Origin: Bufo bufo
Lineage: Eukaryota; Chordata; Amphibia; Anura; Bufonidae
Assembly: GCF_905171765.1 (NCBI RefSeq)
Contig: NC_053393.1
Coordinates: 191,731,921-191,795,920, forward strand
Reading direction: 5' to 3'
Length of the DNA stretch: 64,000 nucleotides
Part shown: piece after piece, positions 23,433-34,423 of the stretch
Layout: the number at the start of each line of letters is the position of its first letter
Numbering within the stretch: position 1 is the first letter of the stretch
The notes under the pieces: generated by a model
What the model saw: only the letters and a program-made list of their open reading frames with translations
The model's database searches: none
What the model was told of the DNA's origin: nothing
Position numbers and translations under genes: made by a program

Positions 23433-26407
23433 ATGACAGGCAGAGGCAGGCCCTTCTGCAGGGGTGGTAGCGGTCGGGCAGGAGCACCAGGCCAGAGCCT
23501 AAGTGGAAAGTTGCAGAAGGTGCGTGCAATTACGTCAAAGGACGCACCAGACTTGGTTGAGTGGCTCACTCAGCCTTCCGCTTCTGCACCCTCCTCATCC
23601 TCTCTTTCTGCACCCTCTCTACTCTCTGCTGTGTGCACCCCAAAGACACCACCACCACTATATCCCCTCCTCTCGAGTCAAAGGAATTATTTTCCGATCC
23701 ATTCCAAGACATTTCCGATGCGCAGCCATCCTTGGCATCGGATCAGGAAGAGGAGGTAGCAATGGCCACCACTCTGCAGTCTGACTACAGTACCCAGATC
23801 AGCCCAAGGAGGTTGGTCCCCGCTGTTGCTGCCTACTCCGAGATCTCTAATGTTAGTGGTAGGGAAGATGATGATGATGACTTGTCGATGGACATCACGT
23901 GGGTGCCCACAAGAGAGGAAAAGGAGGGGAGTTCAGAGGGAGAGACGGAGCAGCAGATAGGGACGAGAAGCAGGCAGAACTTACATTGCACAGGAGGCAA
24001 AAAGCAGACTGCAAATGTATTAGGAGCAAGCCATTTACCATGCACGGTCACATCTGGCGCTCCCAGGACGCAGGCACATGGCTCCGCAGTGTGGGCTTTT
24101 TTTAACGTGTCCTCTGCTGACAATAGTGTTGCCATCTGCAGCCTTTGCTGTCAACGCATAAGTCGCGGTAAGCCAAACACTCACCTTGGGACGACCGCCT
24201 CAAGAAGGCACCTGGCCTTCCATCACCGAGCCCAGTGGGAGAAAGCCGTCAGAACCCACAAAGCCACACTTCTTCTCTCTCCTCCCAATTGTCCTCCACT
24301 CCACCTTCCACCGTGCCGTCCTTGCGTTTATCTGGCAAAAGGCAGGCTTCCGTGGCCCAAATGTTCGAGCGTAAAAAGATGATGATGCCGGATAACCCTC
24401 TTGCCCAACGGCTGACCGCAGGCTTGTTGGAATTGCTAGCTCGCCAACTACTGCCATATAAACTGGTGGACTCGGAGGCCTTTAGAAAATTTGTGGCCAT
24501 TGGAACACCGCAATGGAAGGTCCCCGGAAGGAAATATTTCTCCCAGAAGGGCATTCCAGAGCTATATGACCACGTTCAGCTGCAAGTGAATGTATCTCTG
24601 GCACACAGTGTCGGTGCCAAGATACATCTGACCACAGACACGTGGTCTAATGAACACGGCAGGGAAGGTACATAACTTTTACTGCCCACTGGGTTAACAT
24701 TCTGACGGCCGTCAAGCATGCAACCCGTGGCACCCATGTAGATTTGGTGTTACTGCCACGAATTGAATGCAGGCTACATCCATCCTCCCTCTCCTCCTCG
24801 ACTGACTCCTCCTTTTCTGCTGCTACCGTCTCTTCCACTGCGCCCCCCAAGATCCCCAGAACCTATTCGACGTGCCAGGTAAGACGTTGCCATGCTGTGC
24901 TGCGTCTGTTGTACCTGGAAGCCAAGAGCCACTCGTTTCAGCTTTGCGTTCACAAGCAGATCAGTGGCTAACCCCCGCTCAATTTGACAGTTGGTAAAGT
25001 GGTGTGCGACAACGGTGCCAATCTGCTGAGTGCGCTGAAACAGGGCAAAATGACACACGTGCTGTGAATGGCACACATTCTGAACTTAGTCGTGTAGCGA
25101 TTCGTTGCCAAATACACCGGGGTCCAGGACGTCTTGCGGCAGGCCAGGAAAATCTCTGGCCATTTCAGAAGATCTTACACGGCCATGGCTCGCCTTGCTG
25201 ACATTCAGCAGCAACACAACCTGCCCGTCAGACGTCTGATTTGTGACTGCCTGACGCGATGGAACTCCACCTTGTATATGCTTGATAGGCTGCTCCAGCA
25301 GAAACATGCAGTTAATGACTACCTGTACGAACTCTGCAGCAGGACAGGTTCTGGGGAGCTTGTTTTTTTTTTCATCAGGCCAGTGGCTGCTCATGCGCGA
25401 CGCATGCAGACTTCTGCGGCCATTTGATGAGATCACCAAACTGGTCAGTCGCAGACAGGGTGCCATCAGTGACATCGTACCTTACGCCCTCTTTCTGGAG
25501 CGTGCATTGTGCCATGTCATTGATCAAGCCGTCGAGGAGCAGGAGCTGGAAGATGAGGAAGTCTCAATGCTAGATGAATTCCCAGGGGGGTACTTCATCT
25601 GAGACAAGTCAACAACAGGAGTCTGAAGAGGAGTCAGAGGAGGATGGTGTCGGGGCGGAGGAGGAGCAAAAAGAGCATGCTTTAAACGTTTCTGGGATCC
25701 TTGGTGTTGTCCGTGGATGGGGTGAGGAGAAAGAGGACAACATTATCCTGGATGATGAGCAGGAGCCAGGCCACTCCACCGCTTCCAGTTTAGTGCAAAT
25801 GGGGGCCTTCATGATCCAGTGTTTTAAGAGGGACCCCCGTATAAAAAGCATAAAGGGCAAGGACCAGTACTGGGTGGCAACGTACTTAGACCCCCGGTAC
25901 AAATACAAAATGGCGGAAATGTTACCACCATCACAGAGGGCTGTCAGAATTCAGCACTTCCAGGCCTTGCTTCGAGATATGCTGCATTCTGCTTTTGTGG
26001 GCGCTGGCAGAGGAATTTCCACTCACAGAGAAACAGTTGCGGGTACCAATTCAACAGCGCATGCAAGAAGAGGGCGGTTTGAAGATGTGTTGGTCACTTC
26101 GGATATGAGATCATTCTTGCAGCCAACCCATCGACAGCCGTCCTCCGGAACCAGCCTCAGGGAATGCCTAGACCGTCAGGTGTCCGACTACATCGGGTTA
26201 ATGGCCGATGTGGATGCTCTGAGAAGTGATGAACCCCTGGACTACTGGGTGGGCAGGCTTGAGCTGTGGCCAGAGCTGGCACAATTTGCCATGGAACTGT
26301 TGGCTTGCCCCTCGTCCAGTTTCCTGTCCGAAAGGACGTTCAGCGCAGCAGGGGGGATCGTGAACGATAAGCGCACTCGCCTAGCTCACATTTCTAAAAA
26401 TAAATGA
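23433..26407 (+). pseudogene. hAT element B transposase (BED finger), broken
   Basis: It begins at ATG 23433 (MTGRGRPFCRGG) and shifts frame near 23660. It continues through an acidic, Ser-rich linker to a BED finger (about 24085-24230: AVWAFFNVSS, ICSLCCQRISRG, RRHLAFHH). The core follows with LLPYKLVDSEAFRKFV (about 24446-24495), HLTTDTWSNEHG and CLTRWNSTLYML (about 25250-25280). The C-terminal region has YWVGRLELWPEL, LACPSSSFLSERTFSAAGG and NDKRTRL, ending at 26407. At least five frame changes are needed, so it is inactive. Domain order and the tandem leader mirror hAT element A, so the two belong to related families. Confidence 0.88.
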
Positions 26408-26559
26408 GGCATGGATCTCAGAGGAATTCAACACATGTGACGAGTCGACCATGTTTGATTGAAATTCCTCATGACAGCCCACAAATATCCACCACCACCC
26501 AGAACAAATCATGGTCCCTGTCTTAGGTAAATACAGCGGCATAAAAGGCCTTTTATGTC

Positions 26560-27265
26560 TGTTGAATGCCAAATTTTTTAGGCCTGTACTGGCCGACAGT
26601 TACATTTTTATCCTGTGACCGCCTAATGTACCTCCAGCCACAGAATCCAAAGTTCTTTGCAGTCAGGTGAACGCCTATTGGCTAATTTTTTGGGCCTGTA
26701 CTGGCCGACAGTTACATATTTATCCTGTGACCGCCTAATGTACCTCCAGCCACAGAATCCAAAGTTCTTTGCTGTCAGGTGAACGCCTATTGGCTAATTT
26801 TTGGGGCCTGTACTGGCAGAAAGTTACATATTTATCCTGTGACCGCCTAATGTACCTCCAGCCACCGAATCCAAAGTTCTTTGCTGTCAGGTAATGCCTA
26901 TTGGCTAATTTTTTGGGGCCTGTACTGGGTTACAGTTAAATTTTTTTCCTGTGACCGCCTAATGTACCTCCATCCACAGATTCCAAAATTCTTTGCTGTC
27001 AGGTGAATGCCTATTGGCTAATTTTTGGGCCTGTACTGTCCCACAGTTACATATTTATCCTGTGACCCCCTAATGTATCTCCAACCACAGAATCCAAAGT
27101 TCTTTGCTGTCAGGTGAACGCTTATTGGCTAATTTTTGGGGCCTGTACTGGCCGACAGTTACATTTTTCCGTGACCGCCTAATGTACCTCCAGCCACAGA
27201 ATCCTACAAAGTTGTGTGCTGTCAGGTGAATGCCTATTGGCTAATTTTTGGGGCCTGTACTGGAG
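26560..27265 (+). repeat. 3' subterminal tandem array of hAT element B, about 112-bp unit
   Basis: About seven copies share GGCCTGTACTGGCCGACAG, TTATCCTGTGACCGCC, TAATGTACCTCCAGCCAC and TTCTTTGCTGTCAGGTG. The array lies between the transposase stop and the right terminus. Confidence 0.9.
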
Positions 27266-28019
27266 TGGCAAGTTTTCGCAACAATACTTAGTGCCCCAAT
27301 CACTAATATCTCATGAGACCTTATAAAATGTGAAGTTGTGTGTACCGCGAAAAAATAAATCGCATCATTAGGGATTTTCGCAATGGCGCTTTTTTTAAAC
27401 ACTCGATCTGCATATACAGCGATTGCTATAACATGCATGTAAAATGTAATCAAATACACTGCTTTAATGTAAAATTACATACAGTGATCAGAAATTCTTC
27501 CTCAACGTCGCGAAAATTGTTGCCAACCATTTTTTCTGATCGCATCCAACTTCGGTCTGGTGGAAACCCAGTTGCTGTAGTAGGCCGCGCATATTTTGCG
27601 CATAGGAAAAAAATACATTGCCAATATTTCGCATTGAAAAAAATAATGAATAGAGATCGCAAATTTGTATAATACATCTGGTATGTCACTGTCTATGTTG
27701 TGGGACGATTTGTGCACTTCTTGCAATTATTTGGTGGCTGCAAATATGAGCTGAAGGTTTTTCAGGTTCGCCTGCCATTAAAGTGAATTGGGCCCACCGC
27801 AAACTTGCGGTTCGCGAACATTTGATCGTATTTGCGCGATCGCATTCGCGAACCGTCCCGGTCAATGTTCGTCCATCACTAGTAACGGATATGTTACAAT
27901 AAATGACATAGAGGGCCAATATCAGAGGGTCCTATCTAGTGCAACTTAAATGACAGATGACCTACTATGAGTTAAATGAAACATGCAAAGGAGATTGCCT
28001 CATTAAGTCCCTTGGGATG

Positions 28020-30190
28020 GACAGTGCACAATTTAAAAATCCACTGGGTCTCTTTGCGGAGTAGTGACACATGATTTTTTGATGTGTTCTATCCCCTGGA
28101 CCCTGAGTACCCCTTGATTGCCGTCATGATGGTCGCATACATGATGCATCACAGATGTCTCGCGGTTATTTCTGATATCAGATAGGTGTTCACCAATCTG
28201 ATATCAGATAGGTGTTCACCTTCTCAGCTCACGTCTGGTCTTGCCTACATAGTGTAACACACATTGACAGGTAAGTAGATAGACGACTCCTACTGATGTG
28301 CATCTGATGGCAGAGCTAATAGAATATCTCTCCTTAGTCACCTGACTGGTGAAGAATGCACCTTTCATTATGTTGCCACAAATGACACAAGATCCACATG
28401 GAAAAGTGCCCGTCAATGTATTTTTGAGCCACGTATTTGACATGGGATGTATGTACATGCTATGGACCAGACGGTCGCGTAGATTGGAACTCCGTCGATA
28501 CATGATGGGGTACGTGCTGATATCAGTTCTCCAATGTCTGGATCAGACTGCAAAATCGGGCCAATGCCACTGTAGGATGTCACGTACCTGCTTGTGTGCT
28601 TTATCGTAAGTGACTATAATCCTAGGGGCATTATTATCCTGTGCCCTGATTTTCAGGACAAGGAGTTGTTCACGGCCAATGCTCATGGAATGGTGAAACG
28701 CCTCTTTTAGCAAATGTTGTGCGTATCCCCAATATAAAAATTTAGTCCTAAGATCACATGCAGCAGCCTTAAAGTCACAGAGTTTTGAGCAATTCCTCCT
28801 AGTTGTCAAATATTGTCCCTTCGGGATAACTTTCTTGAGGGCTAGTGGATGTCCGCTATCCCAGCGTAACAGGCTGTTAGTAGACGTCTGCTTTCTGAAC
28901 AGATTCGTAATGATCTTTCTATCTGTCCCTACTGAGATGGTAAGATCCAGAAACGTCCCGTTCATTGATGTCCGACGTAAAATACAGACCTAGCTGGTTG
29001 ACATTAAGTTCGGCTACAAATCGGATAAACTTCTCCTTAGTCCCTTTCCATAGCAGAAACACATCATCAATATATCTGATCCACATTAATACTGATGATG
29101 TGCAATGATCCATTATTTCACAAAAAATGACCAACTTTTCCCACCAGCCCAGGTAGAGCACAGGGCACAGGGACTGCCTATCGCAACTCCCCTGAGCTGG
29201 TGGAAAACTTGGCGGTCGAACAGAAACGCATTGTGTGTCAAAACAAAATCCATTAACTCCATAACAAAGGCATTATGCATATTGCAGTGTTCACCTCTCT
29301 GTTGAAGGAAGGCCTTGATAGCTTGGCATCCAGTATCATGAGGTATGGAGCTATACAAGGCCTCCACGTCTAAACTGGTCAGTCATGTGTCATCATCGCA
29401 CTGGATACTATCCAGTCGCTGCAGAACATCCATTGTATCCCTGGCTTAAGAAGGCAGTCCCACTACAAATGGTCGTAGTATCACATCCCCCACGCCAGAT
29501 ACAATGGTTCTACCCTTCACGGTGCGCCTTGCTTATGTAATTTAGGTAACCCATAGAAGGCGGCAAGCACTGGGAATTTAGGTAATAGATATTCAAGTTC
29601 AGTTCTGCTGATGAGCTTATCCCTAAAAGCCTCGTTCAGGAGTACAGAAAGTTGGGTCCTAAACACGGGGGTTGGATCAGTAGAAAGACGCCTGTATGTA
29701 GCAGCGTCCTAAATGTATCCTAAGGCAAATGTCACGGTACTGGTCCTGGTCCATTAGTACAATATTACCCCCCTTATCTGAGGGTTTGATAACTATACTG
29801 GTATCACCCTCCAGGTCTTTCAAAGATTTTCTTTCCTCAGGGCTTAAATTGTCTGAACTAAAGTACTTCCCCTGCAGTTTAGATAGATCTTAGGTGACAA
29901 CTGATAGAAAATCGGCGTGTTGTCATTCAGAGGGGAATAAATTTGAAAAGGGTTCCTAAGATCGGTAAAGGGACCATCGCCAATATTCCTATCCCCCTCT
30001 TCATACAAATCAGCTGAAGATCCTCCAACCCAATGGCATCTGCGTTTATCATGGGTGAGGAAAAACGTTTTCCATTTCAACTTCTGTGCATAAAGGTGTA
30101 AATCTTTGACCCAAGTGAATAGATAACTTTTTTGAAGAGGGACAAATAAAAAGCACCTTTTAAGGACCTCCATTTCAGGTAGGGAAAAGG
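28020..30190 (-). pseudogene. Penelope-like RT + GIY-YIG endonuclease, left arm
   Basis: Reading from 30190 down, an N-terminal piece (30173-29844) with SYLFTWVKDLHLYAQKL is followed by the RT motif KPSDKGGNIVLMDQDQY (about 29805-29755). Then come EALYSSIPHDTG (about 29365) and LRGVAIGSPCAL. The catalytic RYIDDVFLLWKG (about 29080-29045) holds the YIDD box. The thumb/linker region (28965-28543) has REQLLVLKIRAQDNNAPR. The GIY-YIG module (28503-28240) has TFPCGSCVICGN, VVYLLTCQC and LHYVGKTRRE. Penelope-like elements join these two activities in one protein. Frame changes and stops, plus a local 26-bp duplication near 28176-28221, make it defective. It is the more complete of the two arms. Confidence 0.88.
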
Positions 30191-30835
30191 TACACTGTGA
30201 TAAGTTGACAACCTAAAGTTCCTCTATTTGGGAACCTCCGATGGTTTTTTGTGTTGTCTAAACCCCCCCCTCCCCCCTTGAACCACTACCTGATCTACCT
30301 CTCTGCCTACCTCCTCGTGATCTTTGAGAGCCCCTATTGCGGACATCTACTAGCCCTCAAGAAAGGTATCCCAAGGGGACAATATTTGAGGGCTAGGAGG
30401 AATTGCTCAGAACTCTGTGACTTTAAGGTTGCTGCATGTGATCTTAGGACCCAATTTTTATATCGGGGATACCCACAACATACGCTAAAAGAGGCGTTTC
30501 ACCATTCCATGAGCATTGGCCGTGAACAACTCCTTGTCCTGAAAATCAGGGCACAGGATAATAATGCCCCTAGGATTATAGTCACTTACGATAAAGCACA
30601 CAAGCAGGTACGTGACATCCTACAGCGGCATTGCCCATTTTGCAGTCTGATCCAGACATTGGAGAACTGATATCAGAACGTCCCTCCATCACGTATCGAC
30701 GAAGTTCCAATCTATGCGACCGTCTGGTCCTTAGCCTCTACACACATCCCATGTCAAATATGTGGCTCAAAAATACATTGACAGGCACTTTTCCATGTGG
30801 CTCTTGTGTCATTTGTGGCAACATAATGAAAAGTG

Positions 30836-33257
30836 AATCAAGGGGATAGACGGCTCTACCGCTTAGGTAAATGATAGAGGTGCAGGACTGCTTAGTCTGA
30901 CTCACCAAGTCAGGAGCATATAATCACAGAAAAACAAGGGTAAGCAGGCACACTCTAATCTGGGTACAATCAAGTAATTTATTTATAGTAAAATAAGATG
31001 GGTCGAGGTATAGAATTGATAAATATAGAGATGGTAGAGATAAAAAATATAAAATATAGAGTTAATTAAAAAGATAGTCTTTTAGTAGAAAAATATGAGT
31101 AGTGGGTGATCACCACTGGGTAATGAATACCCTGTAAAATATCTGGAAAAAAAGTCTGGAAAAAAAGTCTGGAGGAAATTAAAATCTTTCATACACTGTT
31201 GTGCATATGATGGTGACCACTGTTTAGAGGTAAAATTGAATAAAAGATATCTTATATGATAAGGTAGTCCTTTATGAGCAGCTTTAGATAATATGTGCTT
31301 TGTATTTCATATGCCAAGCTGTGGATGGAAGAGGAGCTCTGAGCCTGAGTGCGGCGTCCCGCACTGTCAGTGGCTGCAGAGGTCACTTACCCTTCCTAGC
31401 GCTTCTTGTGTGTAATCCTCCGGCAGTGATCGGCGGTTCCTGGAAGGCTGTGTTACAATGGATACAATGGATACCTCCCACTGTATGTCAATAATCAGGA
31501 AACACCAGGATTTACCAATGATACCACAATGAAAACATACGAATATTTATAATTATATTATAAACACTAGAAAACCTCAAGACCGTACAAAACTCACAAA
31601 CAAAAAATTATCAATTATAGCTTGTATCAACAACCACTACTTCCCTATACCAGAACTAGTGAACATCCATATAAATAAATTATCTCTCCACATTGCATAA
31701 ATCTATAATATTAAAATCCTGTGCTTCGCTATGGCCCATGCTGTTCTTCCAATTGGTACATACAGGATGACAAACCGGAAAGATTTGCTGGGTCTTTCAC
31801 ACTACGGACCAGCAATATAATGGGCTCATCCTACCATATACCTACAACCAGGAAACATCAGGACCATTGCACGCTCACTATTAGGATACACCATATACCC
31901 AGTTTACATCAGGAATTAAAACAAGTACCATAAATACTACTAATCAATAAACACCCACACTATAGAAACCCATCTGAGACATATCCAACCAAATAAGCTA
32001 TTAGTCCCTGACACCACGAAAAAAAAAGGTGTCTGACCCATGAGACAGATAAAACAAAGACAAAATCAGAATACCCATGAAATCAACTGATTTACAAATA
32101 CAATCACCTTATCATAGGAGTGATTGGTCCCAATCAGGCATCTCTACCTATATTTTTATGCCATTCCTACTCTTATACACAACATATATATATTTTTTGA
32201 TTCTTCCAGTCTAATTTTTATTTTATTCTTACTATATTCTTTTCACTTTACTATTTTCACCTTTTTCAAACCGATTGTGCCAAATAAGATTGCTATAAAG
32301 CAACTAATTGAACGCATTAACTTTATTGGTAATGATAATTACCTTGATCATTGCTGCCCTATAAATACTATAGCACCCACCATAATCCTCCACTTACTGA
32401 TGAAGGGACCAGCGTCCCGAAACGCGTTTAAGCAGCTGAGGATTATTGGATCATTCACCACTTGAAACAGAGCAGGAGGAATATGGAGAACAAACTTTAA
32501 AAAGTTTGCGATCACGGGACCACTGACGTCATCCACCAGACGCGCGAACCACGCCCCCCAGCGTCCTAGGCAACAAGAGGGACGCTATCGACTCTGAACA
32601 GGACTGAATCAACACAGCCTTCCAGGAACCGCCGATCACTGCCGGAGGATTACACACAAGAAGCGCTAGGAAGGGTAAGTGACCTCTGCAGCCACTGACA
32701 GTGCGGGACCCCGCACTCAGGCTCAGAGCTCTTCTTCCATCCACAGCTTGGCATATGAAATACAAAGCACATATTATCTAAAGCTTTAAATTACAGCTAT
32801 ATGTACATGCCTGCTGCTTTATTAGAAATATATTGAATCAGTGCATTATTTATCCCGGACTGTGCGGCAACTGACATCTATATATACTATACAAACAGAG
32901 CCATCATCCTCTGCTCATAAAGGACTACCTTATCATATAAGATATCTTTTATTCAATTTTACCTCTAAACAGTGGTCACCATCATATGCACAACAGTGTA
33001 TGAAAGATTTTAATTTCCTCCAGACTTTTTTTCCAGATTTTTTTTTTCCAGATATTCATTACCCAGTGGTGATCACCCACTACTCATATTTTTCTACTAA
33101 AAGACTATCTTTTTAATTAACTCTATATTTTGTATTTTTTATCTCTACCATCTCTATATTTATCAATTCTATACCTCGACCCATCTTATTTTACTATAAA
33201 TAAATTACTTGATTGTACCCAGATTAGAGTGTGCCTGCTTACCCTTGTTTTTCTGTG
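30836..33257. mobile_element. 2.4-kb foldback insertion with 13-bp target duplication
   Basis: ATAATGAAAAGTG occurs directly on both sides (30823-30835 and 33258-33270). The left PLE arm has the uninterrupted site. The arms (about 30925-31460 and 32605-33257) are inverted copies, starting CACAGAAAAACAAGGGTAAG and reaching a shared block with AAGAAGCGCTAGGAAGGGTA. The left side has about 85 extra bases outside the fold. The central 1.1 kb is AT-rich and non-coding but contains a hammerhead-like motif (32397-32429). It may be a non-autonomous Penelope-type pair of terminal repeats. That is inference. Confidence 0.75.
32397..32429 (+). ncRNA. Hammerhead-ribozyme-like motif B
   Basis: CTGATGA, one A, a perfect 5-bp stem GGGAC/GTCCC with loop CAGC, then GAAACGCGTTT. 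This is the order of the conserved hammerhead core (CUGAUGA, helix II, GAAA). The extra A before helix II and an unresolved cleavage site make catalysis uncertain. Penelope-like elements are known to carry hammerhead motifs in their terminal repeats. Confidence 0.5.
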
Positions 33258-34158
33258 ATAATGAAAAGTGCATTCTTCACCAGTCAGGTGACTAAGGAGA
33301 GATATTCTATTCCCTATGCCATCAGATGCACATCAGTAGGAGTCGTCTATCTACTTACCTGTCAATGTGTGTTACACTATGTAGGCAAGACCAGACGTGA
33401 GCCGAGAAGGCGGATTGGTGAACACCTATCTGATATCAGAAAAAAACACGAGACATCTGTGGCGCATCGTGTATACGACCATCATGACGGCAATCCAGGG
33501 GTACTCCGGGTCCAGGGGATAGAACACATAAAAAAATCCATTCGCGGAGGAGAGACTGTTGTGTCACTACTCCGCAAAGAGACCCAGTGGATTTTTTAAT
33601 TGTGCACTGTCCACCCCAAGGGACTTAATGAGCCGATCTTCTTTGCATGTTGCATTTAACTCATTGTAGGTCATCTGTCATTTAGGTTGCACTATATTGG
33701 ACCCGCTGATATTGGTCCTCTATGTTATTTATTGTAACAAATCCGTTACCATCTATCACGTTGGGGCTCTTTGTTAACCCAGTCTGCATTGATATGGTCC
33801 TTTTGCAAAGTTTTTTTCTTGAGGCAATTTCTGATGCCCATTGAGGAATTTATACCTACCTGGAATTCTGCATATGGTCATATTCAGACCGCATACTTGA
33901 TCTTTGCAAACCGCATCTTCGATTCCCCCTTATCCTCGGCGTGCTTGCGCACTCCTCTGGACTTGTAATGCCCTATCTTAGTGAGGCGGGCGTGGTAGGC
34001 ATGCTGATAGACGAGCCTCCACCTCTGATTGGCTCCTCACGCTGGCGCACACCTTTGGTGGAAGGGGCGTTTGCTATATCAATTCGGCATGTCTTCAGCC
34101 GCGTACGGCCAACACAGAGCTGTTATAACTGGCAATTGTGTCTAAACTCTGACCGTTC

Positions 34159-34206
34159 CTGATGAAACATGGGGTGTGTTACCCACGTAGAAACGCGTTG
34201 AGCGTA
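34159..34206 (+). ncRNA. Hammerhead-ribozyme-like motif A in PLE 3' region
   Basis: CTGATGA at 34159-34165, then a helix II candidate ACATGGG/CCCACGT (one A-C mismatch), then GAAA (34190-34193). A helix III candidate CGC-GTTGA-GCG and the T-A expected before cleavage follow (34205-34206). Flanking TGTCTAA (just upstream, about 34139-34145) and TTAGACA (about 34215-34221) could pair as distal helix I. The inner part of helix I and the first helix II pair are poor. The left PLE arm lacks this segment. Confidence 0.5.
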
Positions 34207-34423
34207 TTTGTTATTTAGACATAGCTCACTAGGCTAGCATTCAGTGACACAGTTTCACTGGTGTATATGAATTAGACTCGTCAGACTAGTGCTTCCTTTC
34301 ACCTATTGTCAAGTACAGAAACATATAGGGTATGAATTCATGATTGAAACTAGTCTGACAGTGAGTCCCTGTCCCCATTGGGTATTAAAGATAGCCTTAG
34401 TTTGCAGGCACTTCACTGAGCAC

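Larger units (their letters stand above)
14525..27881 (+). mobile_element. hAT element B, 13.4 kb with nested insertions
   Basis: The termini TAGTGATGG and CCATCACTA are inverted and flanked by a perfect 8-bp duplication GTAACGGA (14517-14524 and 27882-27889). The inverted right PLE arm has the same site once and unoccupied (33742-33749, read on the minus strand), proving a simple insertion. The left subterminal region contains TTCGCGAAC-like and GAACATGCGAAC motifs, matched on the right by GGTTCGCGAACATTTG. The element encodes its own broken BED-type transposase (23433-26407) and hosts a Tc1/mariner and a second hAT. Confidence 0.92.
30345..33599 (+). pseudogene. Penelope-like RT/GIY-YIG, right arm, 5'-truncated and split
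   Basis: The plus-strand copy starts within the RT thumb region (LALKKGIPRGQYLRARRN) and proceeds through REQLLVLKIRAQDNNAPR and SSNLCDRLVLS to CVICGNIMK at about 30828. There it is interrupted by the 30836-33257 insertion. It resumes at about 33260 with AFFTSQVTKERYS, VVYLLTCQC, LHYVGKTRRE and RRIGEHLSDI, and runs to the stop at 33599. The GIY-YIG module here is cleaner than in the left arm. A frameshift near 30650 and the missing 5' half make it inactive. Confidence 0.85.

Noticed and set aside
32124..32465. 113-codon plus-strand frame within the foldback insertion
   Set aside because: It is an AT-rich, Ile/Phe-rich translation overlapping the ribozyme-like motif and has no family resemblance.
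30836..33257. DIRS or LTR retroelement as the identity of the foldback insert
   Set aside because: No tyrosine recombinase, RT or direct LTR pair is visible. Inverted arms with a 13-bp duplication fit those classes poorly.
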